Source of the DNA: Oehlia diaphana
Lineage: Eukaryota > Glomeromycota > Glomeromycetes > Glomerales > Glomeraceae
Length of the DNA stretch: 31,291 nucleotides
NCBI GenBank assembly: GCA_003833135.1
Contig: QZLH01000873.1
Span: 23,177 to 54,467 of the forward strand
Direction of reading: 5' to 3'
Numbering within the stretch: position 1 is the stretch's first letter; every line of letters starts with the position of its first letter. The position numbers were made by a program, and so were the translations under genes. Shown in pieces: positions 19,506 to 29,533 of this stretch. A model generated the notes under the pieces. That model was not told the origin of the DNA. It was given only the letters and a program-made list of their open reading frames with translations, and made no database searches.

Positions 19506-19803
19506 CAGTCAATTTTCTATAAATACATTACTTATAAGTGCATTCCCTTTTTAAATGCATACTTTAATTTAATCCCAAGTATATATGACTTCTAATTATT
19601 TACTCTTTATAGATGCATACCTTTTGTAATCCAGTGTTCAGCAAATGATTGAAATAACCAAATAACAAATAATTATGAATAATGACAAATGATTTCATAC
19701 TAAATCATTTAAATGGCCAAATGACCAGATCATTTCTGAACACTATTGTAATCACATGCTTTTATCCAGTCTCAAGGAAGGTGCATTTATAAAGAGTTAA
19801 TTG
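19506..19803. mobile_element. Tc1/pogo-type MITE, 298 bp, with nested insertion
   Basis: The left end CAGTCAATTTTCTATAAATA resembles the complement of the right end (CAATTAACTCTTTATAAATG), flanked by TA at 19504-19505 and 19804-19805. Interior copies of TATAARTGCAT/ATGCATAC in both orientations make it largely self-complementary. A second element (19632-19745) with its duplication lies inside; without it the host MITE is 176 bp. Confidence 0.7.
19632..19745. mobile_element. hAT-type MITE, 114 bp, nested
   Basis: The left end CAGTGTTCAGCAAATGATT and the complement of the right end TAGTGTTCAGAAATGATCT form inverted repeats of about 17 bp. An exact 8-bp duplication TTGTAATC flanks it (19624-19631 and 19746-19753), the hAT hallmark. 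The interior is built from repeated AAATGATTT/AATCATTT motifs. It inserted into the older TA-flanked MITE at 19506-19803, which fixes the order of events. Confidence 0.88.
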
Positions 19804-20509
19804 TACTAAGATTGCCTATTATTTTACATATGATATATATATACAAATAGGTAAATAATAAGTGGTTTATAGGTTAATTATATTAGAGTTATCATAGAAA
19901 GTTTACTTTATATAGTTTTATTTTATATTTTAACTTTTTGATTAATATATTAAAACTGATTTATCATTTTAATAAAATTTTAACCAGTTATAAATCTAAA
20001 ACAATTAAATCTGCTGATTATAAATCTGATTTTAATAATTAATTCCAATCTTTAATAATAATTTATAATTAATAAAATAATAATATATCAATTGTAAAAA
20101 ATATAATTAAAAAAAATTAAAAGTAAAAAAAAATATAAAAAAAAAAATTTGAAAGAAAATTATTTTTTTTACAATTAAAACCAAAAAAATAATTTATAAT
20201 ATAAATATAAATATAAAGAATACTATTTTGCTTTTTAATAAGAGGAAAAAATTAGTTGTATGACATTATAATGACATTTACACATATAAATATATGTTAA
20301 ATATTAGTGATGATAAAGACAAAAATAGCATAACAGATTATCAATATATAAATCTGACCATAAATATTTAAATTTTTTTATAATAGACAAGTCATTCAAA
20401 AATAACTGGTACTTGAGATGAGCTAAACTATCTATTGTATAAGATGCGTCATGAATTGGATCATAATCTAGAGTTCTTCAAATAAAATTCTATCAATACA
20501 TATATTCAA
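19804..20509. other. AT-rich gene-free stretch
   Basis: Long A and T runs with no protein-like frame. The right end lies 3' of the LINE RNase H remnant on the minus strand and may include its degraded tail. Confidence 0.45.
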
Positions 20510-20981
20510 TTATTGTAATAAAATAGCAATAAAGTGAAAGTTAGATAATTTTGCAAGTTGGAACATAAACCTTGAATAATTAATTTGCTTGAATAAATAT
20601 TGTAAATTGATTTCTATTAGTAGATTATTGTAAAAAAGAACATGATCATGGCTACAAGTGCATTCAAATTGCAAAATATAAATTACTAAATTAGCGATAT
20701 ATGCAGAATTGGCTAGTGAGTCAGCAAAATCATTCCAATAGTTATCAGTATGAGCTTTGACTTTAATGGAAATATTTAAAAAAAATGAGTCGTTTAATTG
20801 AAAATTAAAGCTTAAAGTTTTACTTAATAGTACCATGAGTATATATAATAACAGAATTCAAATGTAAATCATAAATCTGAATTTAACTTCATTCCATAGA
20901 GATTTTAGTTTTTAGGAGTATCTAAGTGTATGATAAGAGAGCCATCAGTGTAAAAATAAGTTACATTTTTAGCAAATTGAT
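20510..20981 (-). pseudogene. LINE-type RNase H fragment
   Basis: The minus strand from 20981 reads DQFAKNVTYFYTDGSLIIH, containing the RNase H first-strand motif YTDGS with its catalytic Asp at about 20944-20946. After stops comes a 108-codon frame (20836 to 20510) with IKVKAHTDNYWNDFADSLAN, matching the C-terminal RNase H motif (K-A-H ... N-x-x-A-D-x-L-A). This arrangement is typical of the RNase H domain at the end of fungal non-LTR retrotransposon polyproteins. The central part between the motifs is too decayed to read, and no reverse transcriptase is present: the fragment stops abruptly at the hairpin repeat at 20982. It is dead. Confidence 0.65.
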
Positions 20982-21472
20982 CCATTTTTTAAAGGCTCAA
21001 AAAATCATTTTTTGTAAATATCTCAGCATTCAGTAGTCCAATTTCAATGAACTTTTTTTTAAATTGTAGAGCTAAATAAGAATTACAAAATAAAAAAAGT
21101 TCATCAAAATTAAATTACTGAATGCTGAAATATTTACAAAAAATAATTTATTAAGTTTTAGCAAAAAGCGATGTTTTTGGCCAAAAGTCAATTATGATCT
21201 TTATATTAGATATCTAGGATCCTAATTAACCCATTTTTTAAGGGCTCAAAAAATCATTTTTTGTAAATATCTTGGCATCCAGTAATCCAATTTTGATGAA
21301 CATTTTTTAAAATTGTAGAGCTAAATTAGAACTACAAAATAAAAAAAAATTCATTAAAATTGAATCACTGAATGCTGAGATATTTACAAAAAACAATTTT
21401 TTGAGTTTTACAAAAAGAGGTGTTTTTGGCCAAAAGTCCATTATGACCTTTATATTAGATATCTAGGATCCT
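20982..21472. repeat. duplicated hairpin repeat (two ~242-bp copies)
   Basis: Copies at 20982-21222 and 21231-21472 share nearly all sequence, including CCATTTTTTAARGGCTCAAA at the start and TTAGATATCTAGGATCCT at the end, plus GTTTTTGGCCAAAAGTC. Each copy is internally inverted: ATCATTTTTTGTAAATATCT..GCATTCAGT in its first half pairs with ACTGAATGCTGA.ATATTTAC in its second half, around a loop containing GTAGAGCTAAAT. A transcript could fold into a long hairpin. It resembles a MITE, but the tandem arrangement and lack of clear target duplication leave satellite origin open. No coding frame. Confidence 0.85.
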
Positions 21473-22464
21473 TATTTCATATTTTATATAATAATAAATT
21501 ATTTATTTATTATATTAATAATTTGTAAAAAAAAAAAAATAATTAATATTTATTTTATATTTTTATTTTATTATAATTTATTATATTTGCTAATAAAGTT
21601 TAATATTTATATATTTATTAGATATATTTGAAAAGTATTTTTTTTAAAAAATGGTTTATATTTAAGGTAAAAATATAATTAATTATACTTTAGTTAAATA
21701 TTTTTATTTAAATATAATTTATTTTTAAATATTTTTTTAAAATATTGTTATTATTTAAATAGAATTATATATATACTGTATTTAATTTTTACTTATAAAT
21801 AAAAATAAAACTTTTTATACAATACCAGTTAAATTTATTATAATATTAAATTGCTTTAATTTTTACTTATATTTGAATAATAAATTATATAATTAAGATT
21901 TAAAGAAAATTTAATATGTTTACTAAATACATTTGCTAGCTAGAAATAAAAGTAAAAAAAAAAAAGGAAATTTAATACAAAAATATTAGAAGCAATTTCT
22001 TTATATTTAGGTTAATATAAATCTAATAATATCTAGATTAAATTTATAATAATCAATAAAAGAAATTAGGTTTTAACTAACTATATTAATAAAATAATTT
22101 CTTCAATATATAAAATATATAATCTATGCAAAAATTGTAATTTGAAGTTTCTTAAATTTTAAAACTTATGCAAAAAATTAAAATCTTAGGTTACATAATA
22201 TTTAAATGCTAAAATAAATATATTATATATAAAAACTATCAGTAAAATAATTAATTTATTAGTGATTATATTATATACTCGTTAATTCCAATTCTAAAAA
22301 ATAATAATAATATCGTAAAAAACAATTTATTTTAAGTGAAAACATGATCAATTGGATTAATTAATCAAAATAATCAGAATTATACAAATTAAAATAATAA
22401 AACAATAATACAATAATATGATATATTAAAATTATCCTATACTACATATAATAATAAAAAATTT
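21473..22464. other. AT-rich gene-free stretch
   Basis: About 1 kb of almost pure A/T with no usable frame. The right end holds the 3' flank of the Ggamma gene (minus strand), where TTATTATTATATG-type sequence may serve as a loose polyadenylation region. Confidence 0.5.
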
Positions 22465-22787
22465 TTATGATATAAGACAACCACCGCAACTAATACCACC
22501 TTTAGTTACAAAAGGATCAGCCGGTCCAGCTGGTCCCCATACTGAGGGAACAAGATAATCTTTGGTAGATTGAACGTATTTAATGAGCCTTTATTAATTT
22601 AGAAGAATTGAAATTAAACAAAAAATTAAAAAAAAATGCGAAATTATAGATAAATACATTAGTCTTGAACCTACATCGAACTTGCTTGGGACACTCTGAC
22701 TCTTGGTAAATCCAACTGTTCACGGAGACGTTGATTATGATCAAGAATTCTTTGAAGTTTATAATCTACGTTTTTTTTTGAAGACAT
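22465..22787 (-). CDS. heterotrimeric G-protein gamma subunit
   Basis: Two minus-strand exons, 22787-22675 (113 nt) and 22588-22465 (124 nt), join in frame (AT+G) across an 86-nt GTAGGT...AAAG intron to give 78 residues. The N-terminal helix reads [20 protein letters not shown] (residues 11-30), the GGL coiled coil that pairs with Gbeta. It is followed by [19 protein letters not shown] and a C-terminal CLIS box (Cys75). That box predicts prenylation (Ser at the last position favours farnesyl) and attachment to the plasma membrane. Cys72 just before it is a likely palmitoylation site, as in fungal Ggamma. The length is normal for fungal gamma subunits. Its role in Gbeta-gamma signalling is from family knowledge. 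The gene is divergent from GDH. TATATAA lies about 55 bp upstream of the ATG (22848-22842). Confidence 0.93.
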
Positions 22788-23314
22788 TATATTTATAATC
22801 CCTGGAACGTAAACTAAACTATTTGATTATCAATTGTTTAGTTATATACAGAAAAGTAAATGACAGTTAAACCGTTAGCCAAGTTTCATCAAAATTAGGG
22901 AAATAAAATACGCGATATTCTTAAGCAAAAAAAGTTCTTGAAGAAAGAAATTAAGTAAAAGTATTTAAATTTACAAATGTAGAGGTTTCTCTTGCACGTT
23001 AATTCAACCTACCAATTTAAAGAACGATGAGGTTGAGTTCTGCTTTAAAGTGAAAAAGCTGTATAAATATTAATGTTGTTTGTTTGTAGATCAAATAATT
23101 TTATTTTAACATCCTTTCTTTTTTTAGTTACAGTACAGTACCAAGTAAATAAATTTTTTAAGTATTATCCGTTGATGACGATCTTTGTAAATGTTTGTTA
23201 CATTCTATTATAGATTTTTCCCATCCGTGTTAAATGATATAATGCTAATGAATTCGCGTTTCATCTTCGTTTCATTTTTCGTTTTACGTTTTTGAATTCA
23301 TATTAAATAGGAAA
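22788..23314. promoter_or_regulatory. divergent promoter region Ggamma/GDH
   Basis: These 527 bp separate the two start codons, and no coding frame is visible. On the Ggamma side there is TATATAA (22848-22842, minus) and TTATAAATATA immediately before the ATG. On the GDH side, T/C-rich tracts (23108-23130; about 23255-23295, repeated TTTCATCTTCGTTTCATTTT-type) precede the ATG, as is common in fungal promoters. Individual factor sites cannot be assigned. Confidence 0.5.
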
Positions 23315-25618
23315 ATGCTCTCATTATCATTTTTCAGTAACAATATGGCATCAAAGTATGACTATATGTGTTTTAAAGCATAATATTGTTGCTATTTATG
23401 TTGCTTACAAATTTATTATTGTTTTGGAAGAACATTTCGTGTTGCTAAAATAATTTTTAAGCGTTCTCAGCCCTACTCCTGTCCAGTAATTAATGGCCGT
23501 AGTTATAGCACAGGTTCATATGACTAAATGGCTAATACATAGAGTTTAATTTAGATGAATTAATAAATTGTTTTTTTTATCAATTTAGCCATTACTTCCG
23601 GAGACAATGAACCTTCTTTTTTGGATTCTGTTCAAATTTATTTTAACAAGGTTGTGAATTATTCATAATAAGTTTACCTTTATATATATTATATTAATGA
23701 ATATTTTGATTTTGCGAAGGCGGCGAAGATTAGTGGAGTATCTGAAAAGACTCTATCTCATATCAAAGCTCCTGATTGTTCGCTTCAAGTCACATTCCCA
23801 ATCGAGGTAAATATAAATTATTATAATATTATTTAATATAAATTTTTTAATCTTCCTATATTTTAAGGTCGATGATGATAAGGTTGAAATATTGACGGGT
23901 TATCGAGTTCATCATTCGCGTCACTTGCTTCCAGTAAAAGGTGGTATACGGTAAGCAGAAAAAATGTATCACGTGACTATTATAATTTTACTCAATATTT
24001 TTGATTGCAATCAGATTTTCACCCGAAGTTGAAGAACAAGAAGTTGCAGCATTAGCTGCACTTATGACTTACAAGTGTGCTATTGTCGATGTTCCTGTAA
24101 GTTGGTTAAGGTCTTTTCCAAATCAGCATCTGTTCATATTAATAAATGTTCAATATTATTAGTTTGGAGGAGCAAAAGGTGGAATTTCAATTGATCCCAA
24201 AAAATTTACTTTAGCACAATTGGAAAGAATTACGCGTCGTTATACTGTAGAACTGTGTCAAAAGGTAATAATTTCTTTTCTTCTTCATTTTACATCATAA
24301 ATTAAATTTTTCTCCCTTGCCAAGGCATTTATTGGGCCAGGTGTTGATGTTCCTGCGCCAGATGTGGGTACTGGAGCTCGTGAAATGGCCTGGATTATGG
24401 ATACGTTTAGACAATTTCATCCCAATGATGTAAATTCCATTGGTTGCGTTACTGGCAAACCAATATCGTTAGGTGGTGTTAGGGGAAGAAACGAAGCTAC
24501 TGGATTAGGTGTGTATTATGGTGTAAGGGAATTTCTCTCCTATCCTGTAGTTCAAAAAGCAACTGGACTTAGCGAAAAAATTGCGGGTAAAAGAATTGTC
24601 ATACAAGGATTTGGTAAAGTTGGCTATTGGGCCGCAAAATTTTTTGAAAAGAATGGGTCTGTATTATATGTCATTGTTAACTATATTTTGCCCGGAATTA
24701 TTAATGTTTTATGGTTTTAAAATATTTAGTGCAAAGATTATTGGTATTGGAGAAAGGGATTGTGGTGCTTATAATCCTAATGGCATCAATATTGAAGATT
24801 TATTCACTTATTTCGTAAAGGCCGGAACTATTCAAGGTGCTCCAAATGTAGACATTATTGATGATACTTTAAAGGTATAATGTGAGAGAATTTTCCATGC
24901 TTCTAATATTCACACAGTTTCGTGGCTGACAAATTTCAGATTCTTGAATTGGATTGCGACATCCTTATACCAGCAGCTTTAGAAAGACAAATCAACTTAG
25001 GGAATGCAACGAAAATAAATGCAAAAATTATAGGCGAGGCCGCAAATGGTCCTATAACTCCAGCAGCAAACGATATTCTTATCGAGAAAGGGATAATAAT
25101 TTTGCCCGACTTGCTACTTAATGCTGGTGGTGTAACTGTAAGTAATTGAATAAATACGTTTCGATAATAGCCGAATAGCTATGTCAATTCATCATTATTA
25201 TTTGGTTTCTATAGGTGTCATATTTTGAATGGTTAAAGAATTTATCACACATGAGATTTGGTCGTATGACTAAAAAATGGGATGAACTTGGAAAATCTAA
25301 ATTAGTAGAACTGGTTGAGAATAACGTTGGTAGACAATTAACTGAATCAGAAAGAAAAAGTATTGTACAGGGAGCAGAGGAACGAGATTTAGTTTATTCT
25401 GGACTGGAAGACACGATGGTAGCAGCTTGCCAGGAAACAAAAAGTACCGCTGCTTCTAAGGTATGTTCAAAAGTTTCATATGTTTCCAGAATATTGTTTT
25501 AACATTGAAGTATTTTATATTATAACAGAATATAGACTTCAGAACCGCAGCATTTGTAAATGCTATCCAGAAAATTGCAAATGTTTACGAAGGGTCAGGA
25601 ATTATGTTTATGACTTAA
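23315..25618 (+). CDS. mitochondrial NAD(P)-glutamate dehydrogenase, 12 exons
   Basis: Exons: 23315-23355, 23431-23513, 23589-23650, 23720-23806, 23868-23950, 24015-24096, 24163-24264, 24325-24656, 24730-24874, 24940-25137, 25215-25460, 25529-25618. They total 1551 nt and give 516 residues with every junction in frame; introns are 60-77 nt. It catalyses the reversible conversion of glutamate to 2-oxoglutarate plus ammonium. The N-terminus ([10 protein letters not shown], then [12 protein letters not shown]) is basic and hydroxylated with no acidic residue, as in a mitochondrial presequence. Landmarks are PVKGGIR 113-119 (Lys115, substrate), FGGAKGG 147-153 (Lys151, catalytic), PAPDVGTG 190-197 (Asp193), VTGKP 222-226, and Rossmann GFGKVG 275-280 with Glu299 after it. 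VSYFEW is at 406-411. Between Arg422 and the [12 protein letters not shown] block are about 35 extra residues where animal enzymes carry the antenna. The sequence resembles the animal/ciliate hexameric type rather than the ~450-residue NADP type or the ~1000-residue NAD type usual in fungi. Least certain are exon 1 and intron 2 (donor GTTCAT). Confidence 0.95.
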
Positions 25619-25655
25619 TTTATGTTTAAAAATCAAATATTTGTTGTTTCATATT

Positions 25656-25661
25656 AATAAA
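25656..25661 (+). promoter_or_regulatory. polyadenylation signal AATAAA
   Basis: AATAAA lies 38 nt after the GDH stop codon, followed by a GT/A-rich stretch. Position fits a 3' processing signal for GDH. Confidence 0.6.
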
Positions 25662-25797
25662 GTGAATAATTGAAAAAAGAAAATAGCCGCTACTTTTCAT
25701 TAAACTAAAATAAATACATTTGGAAAAAAGCAAAAACCATCACATATATTACAATCAACTTTACTTCAACTCTCGTAAATAAATTTTTATTTCTAAA

Positions 25798-25883
25798 CGA
25801 CCGTGGTAGGGTTTGAACCTACGACCTTCTGCTAACCCAAATACAACCGGAGGCAGACGATCTATCCACTGATCTACACGGCC
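25798..25883 (-). tRNA. tRNA-Arg(CCG) with 13-nt intron
   Basis: The minus strand folds as a complete cloverleaf. Acceptor stem GGCCGTG pairs with CACGGTC (one G-U); D arm is GATC/GATC; anticodon stem is TCTGC/GCAGA; T arm GTAGG-TTCAAAC-CCTAC has a canonical B box. The anticodon loop is CTCCGG+A, with anticodon CCG at 25850-25848 (reads CGG, Arg). A 13-nt intron (25846-25834) sits after position 37, the standard place for eukaryotic nuclear tRNA introns removed by the tRNA splicing endonuclease. The discriminator base is G and CCA is not encoded, as expected. No run of four T follows closely; the first T5 on this strand is about 62 nt downstream. Confidence 0.97.
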
Positions 25884-26397
25884 ATGATACTGTTATATTT
25901 TTAATTATTGTTTTATGATATTTAAAAAATTACTTTCTTGTTAAAAGAAATTGTATTACAAAGAAATTAAAGAAATTAAAGAAATTAATTTCTTTTATTT
26001 CTTTAATAAATGTAAAAGCTACTAATTCTTAAAAAAAAATATTTCATAAAATATAAATATATAATATTCACATCATATACATTATATATTATTTTAACTA
26101 CTAGAAAAAAATATTTTTTATTTTTTTTATTTATTTTTATAGATGCAGTTTTGTTATTATAACATTGCTAACTTATTTACATTTAACTTATACAAAATAA
26201 GAAAAATAAATATGCATAAGATCTAAAAATAAGCATTATGAAAAATGACTACTCCTTCAAAAAAAAAGTCAATCTGACATCTATATGATTATATCATTAT
26301 TAATAATAATACAACCAAAATTTCTAGATAACTAAAAAAAAAATTTATAAATTAATTTTATTATCATTATTATTATACTTAAAGAAAGCAATATATA
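25884..26397. other. AT-rich spacer after tRNA
   Basis: 5' flank of the tRNA gene on the minus strand. It contains short AAAGAAATT tandem units (about 25960-25985, with an inverted TTTCTTT block after it) and no coding frame. Confidence 0.45.
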
Positions 26398-27076
26398 CAG
26401 TGGCGGTCAAAAGTATTGCATCGCTTTTTACACTATAAATTACAAATGATAGTTATAATAAATTTATATTTATTTTATACCTTGAATCTTAGAGGATATG
26501 TTACAATTATTTTTTTTTCAATTCATAGTAAAATCTTGTATAAATTACATAATTTACAATAATTTAAATTTTCAACTTTTTATTAGGAACATTTATGATA
26601 AAATAAATGCCAGAATATGATTCTTTAAGTAATTTATAATTCGTATTTCAAAAATTGTAACAATTGAATCAGTAGTTGTGAAGAAATCAGCTTTTAAAAA
26701 TCATGAAAAATACTGAAAATCGCCATTTTACATACAGTATGTGTAACCTTAATTTTTACTGATTTTTAAAGCTAATTTCTCTATAACTACTGGCTCAACT
26801 ATTACAATTTTTTGGAATATGAACTATATATCACATAAGGAATCAAATTCTGGCATTTATTTTATCATAGCTATTCGCAATAAAAAGTCAAAAATTCACA
26901 TTTTTGTAAATTATGTAATTTATATAAGATTTCACTATGAATTGGATGAAAAAAATAATTGCAATATATTCTTTAAGATTCAAGCTTTAAAATAAATATA
27001 AATTTATTATAATTATCATTGTAATTCATGTTGTAAATTTAAGTCAAAAGTGATGCAATACTTTTGACCACCACTG
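26398..27076. mobile_element. Tc1/mariner-type full-length foldback element, 679 bp
   Basis: The left end CAGTGGCGGTCAAAAGTATT and the complement of the right end CAGTGGTGGTCAAAAGTATT differ by one base; the match continues through GCATCRCTTTT. TA flanks both sides (26396-26397; 27077-27078). The two halves are inverted copies along the entire length (for example TAATAAATTTATATTTATTT, TAAATTACATAATTTACAA and ATGATAAAATAAATGCCAGA appear in each arm). They meet at ACATACAGTATGT near 26737, the exact midpoint. No transposase is encoded. A transcript would form a roughly 335-bp duplex. Confidence 0.92.
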
Positions 27077-27078
27077 TA

Positions 27079-29367
27079 TAATTAAAAAGTGAAATTACAT
27101 AAATCTACTTAAATCTACATATATATAACTAATGTTACTCTACTTGATATAGTGTAATGGCCAAAGGTACTTACAAATTAAAAGAGAAAAAAAAATAAAA
27201 ATAAAAAACACAATGTAAAATAAAAGGAAACAGTTAGCAATAGGAACCTCTCTACAAAAATATTTACACTCTTAAACAGATTTATCCTTCTGAACTTTTT
27301 AAGATTTTCTAGTTTTCTAAATATTAATTAATAAAATCATAAGTTTACTGATACCTTTAAGAGTTTATCATTTTTTTTAATATATTTAACTTCTTTATAT
27401 TTTATGTTTACCTGTTATTAGTTATAAGAATACTTGTTAAAACTATTTTTTAAAAATTTTAATTTAGTTAAAATTCAATCTAAAACTATTTTTTATAATA
27501 AATCTAATTGCCTAAACTGTTTTTATACTTTTTCAAAACTAATTATAATTTAAAAAAGTTTCAGATTTACCAATTTGGATTTTTGAATTTTATCATTAAA
27601 TGAGTTTCAGGTAACAATATTAATTAGTTAATATTTTGCAAGTTCTTGAGATTATTATTTTAGTTTTTCTGTTAATTATCTCTTCTTAATGGTCTTGAAT
27701 AAGACTTGTTTAAATTAGTTAAATAATAACTTTTTCAAATACTAATAAATTCTTTGCAAAATGAATTCTATTTTAATAACTTTATTTAAATTTGCTTATA
27801 AATTATAGTATATAATTAATTTGTATTTTTATCTATCTTGAATAATTTTGAATGCTTTGTACTTATAAATGTAAATAATAAATAAGTAAAATTATTTAGA
27901 TATAAACACTTGTGATAATAGTAGCAAAAATATTTATCATCACAATTTGAAATCATTCTTATTTCTTTCATTATTTTAGATTTAAAATACTAAAACCTAT
28001 TTAATAGAAATATCTTTAAAAAAAATATTCAGATTCCTTTATTTTATATTCTTATAACTATTTCATTAAGATTAATCAATATGATCACCATTCTCTTCTA
28101 AAAATAAAAAAAAGTAAGTATTAAAATACTTATTTAATACTAAAGCTTAGTAGATTAATACTTCTAAAAAAATAATTTTTCAGTTATAATTAGATATAAA
28201 CTATCAATTAGAAAATAAATCTATAAAATTACTATTTATAATATCTTTTTCATCTATTCTCAATTTGTTATTTTTGTAATGTGATTATAATAAAAATTAA
28301 GATATAAAAGAAATACATATAATCATATAAGATTTATAAACTAAAGAAAAAAATATTATTAGAAAACCTTTTAATTAAAAACACAAATCAGATGATAAGA
28401 AAATAAGGCAAAGAAAACTTCAAGATCTTTTATAAAAAAGTAATAAAATCAATAAAAAAGCTAATAAATAAACTATAAAACAAATTGAAAATAAAATAAT
28501 TTATGTATAATTAAAGTATAAATCTGATACATTACAATTGTACATAGTAAACTTTATATTAGAGTTTAAAATTAGTACGTACCTATGCATATACATATTC
28601 CCATGAATATATTATATATAAAAGTCAAAAATAACATTCTAAACTCTTTATGGCTCATTAAATAAAGTTGTAAAATAGCAAAAATACGCATAATAAATAA
28701 ATTTTTAAAGTTTTATAATATGTATGTAAGAGTTGCAACATGAATATTTAAAAAAATCAGAATTTTACTAAAGTCACGTGATAATAAATGATTGATAAAT
28801 TTACTATGTAAAAATTACCAAAAATGGAGATGCGCACATGCATGGGTGTGCATAAATTTTATTTCCAACTTATTATATTGCATACAAACATTTAATTTTT
28901 TTTTGCAAATTTTTTTTTTTCAGTATATCATATAACTTTTATTTATAATTAATATATTATCTATAAAAATATCCTTTTTAAAGATTATGTTCTAGTACAA
29001 AATTGCCAATTTTAATCCCAAATTTGATTAATAATATAATACTATTCTTAACCAAATTAGCAATTAATAATTATAAGTTTTTTACTTAAAATCACTAAAG
29101 GTGATCAATACTATTAGTCAAAATTATTAATTTTTACTGGTACTATATTTTTTAATGCTGTTAATCATCATAATTTCAGTTACTGGTAGTCATCACCCTT
29201 GATGATAGTTAGAAAAATTCTAATTTTAATATTAATTCTATTAATATTAAAAAATTAGTATTAAAAATATTTTATTATTTTTATTTATTATATATAAAAT
29301 AAGAATATATTATAAATTATAAATATTATTACTAAAATTATCCTTTTTATTAAAATTTTAAAATTTA
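27079..29367. other. AT-rich gene desert
   Basis: About 2.3 kb without any protein-like frame, RNA gene or clear element. There is an isolated TCACGTGA at about 28776-28783 and a slightly less AT-rich patch GAGATGCGCACATGCATGGG near 28825-28845. Confidence 0.5.
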
Positions 29368-29533
29368 AAAAATCATTTTATGCAATTTTTTTAGTATTTA
29401 GTAATTTAATTTTGATAAATATTTTTTAAATTGTAAAATTTAATAAAAGCTAAAAAATTTAATAAAAGCTAAAAAATTTAATAAAAGCTAAAAAATTTAA
29501 TAAAAGCTAAAAAATTTAATAAAAGCTAAAAAA
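29368..29533. repeat. degenerate hairpin-repeat copy with 5 x 19-bp expansion
   Basis: The stretch 29368-29436 (AAAAAATCATTTTATGCAA..., TTTAGTATTTAGTAATTTAA, TTTTGATAAATATTTTTTAA) is a diverged copy of the first half of the hairpin repeat at 20982-21472. Where that repeat reads AAATTGTAGAGCTAAAT, this copy reads AAATTGTA followed by a 19-bp unit AATTTAATAAAAGCTAAAA repeated five times (GCT at 29449, 29468, 29487, 29506, 29525). The second half of the hairpin is not recognisable afterwards. Confidence 0.8.

Noticed and set aside
24581..24880. 99-codon plus frame overlapping GDH
   Set aside because: Starts out of frame in GDH exon 8, passes through intron 8 and then coincides with exon 9; not a separate gene.
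24922..25149. Open frame beginning MADKFQ as a separate gene
   Set aside because: Its first residues are intron 9 of GDH (acceptor TTTCAG at 24939) and its last two are read-through into intron 10; it is GDH exon 10.
29437..29533. CRISPR or centromeric satellite
   Set aside because: Directly abutting 19-bp units without spacers, only five copies; a simple local expansion.
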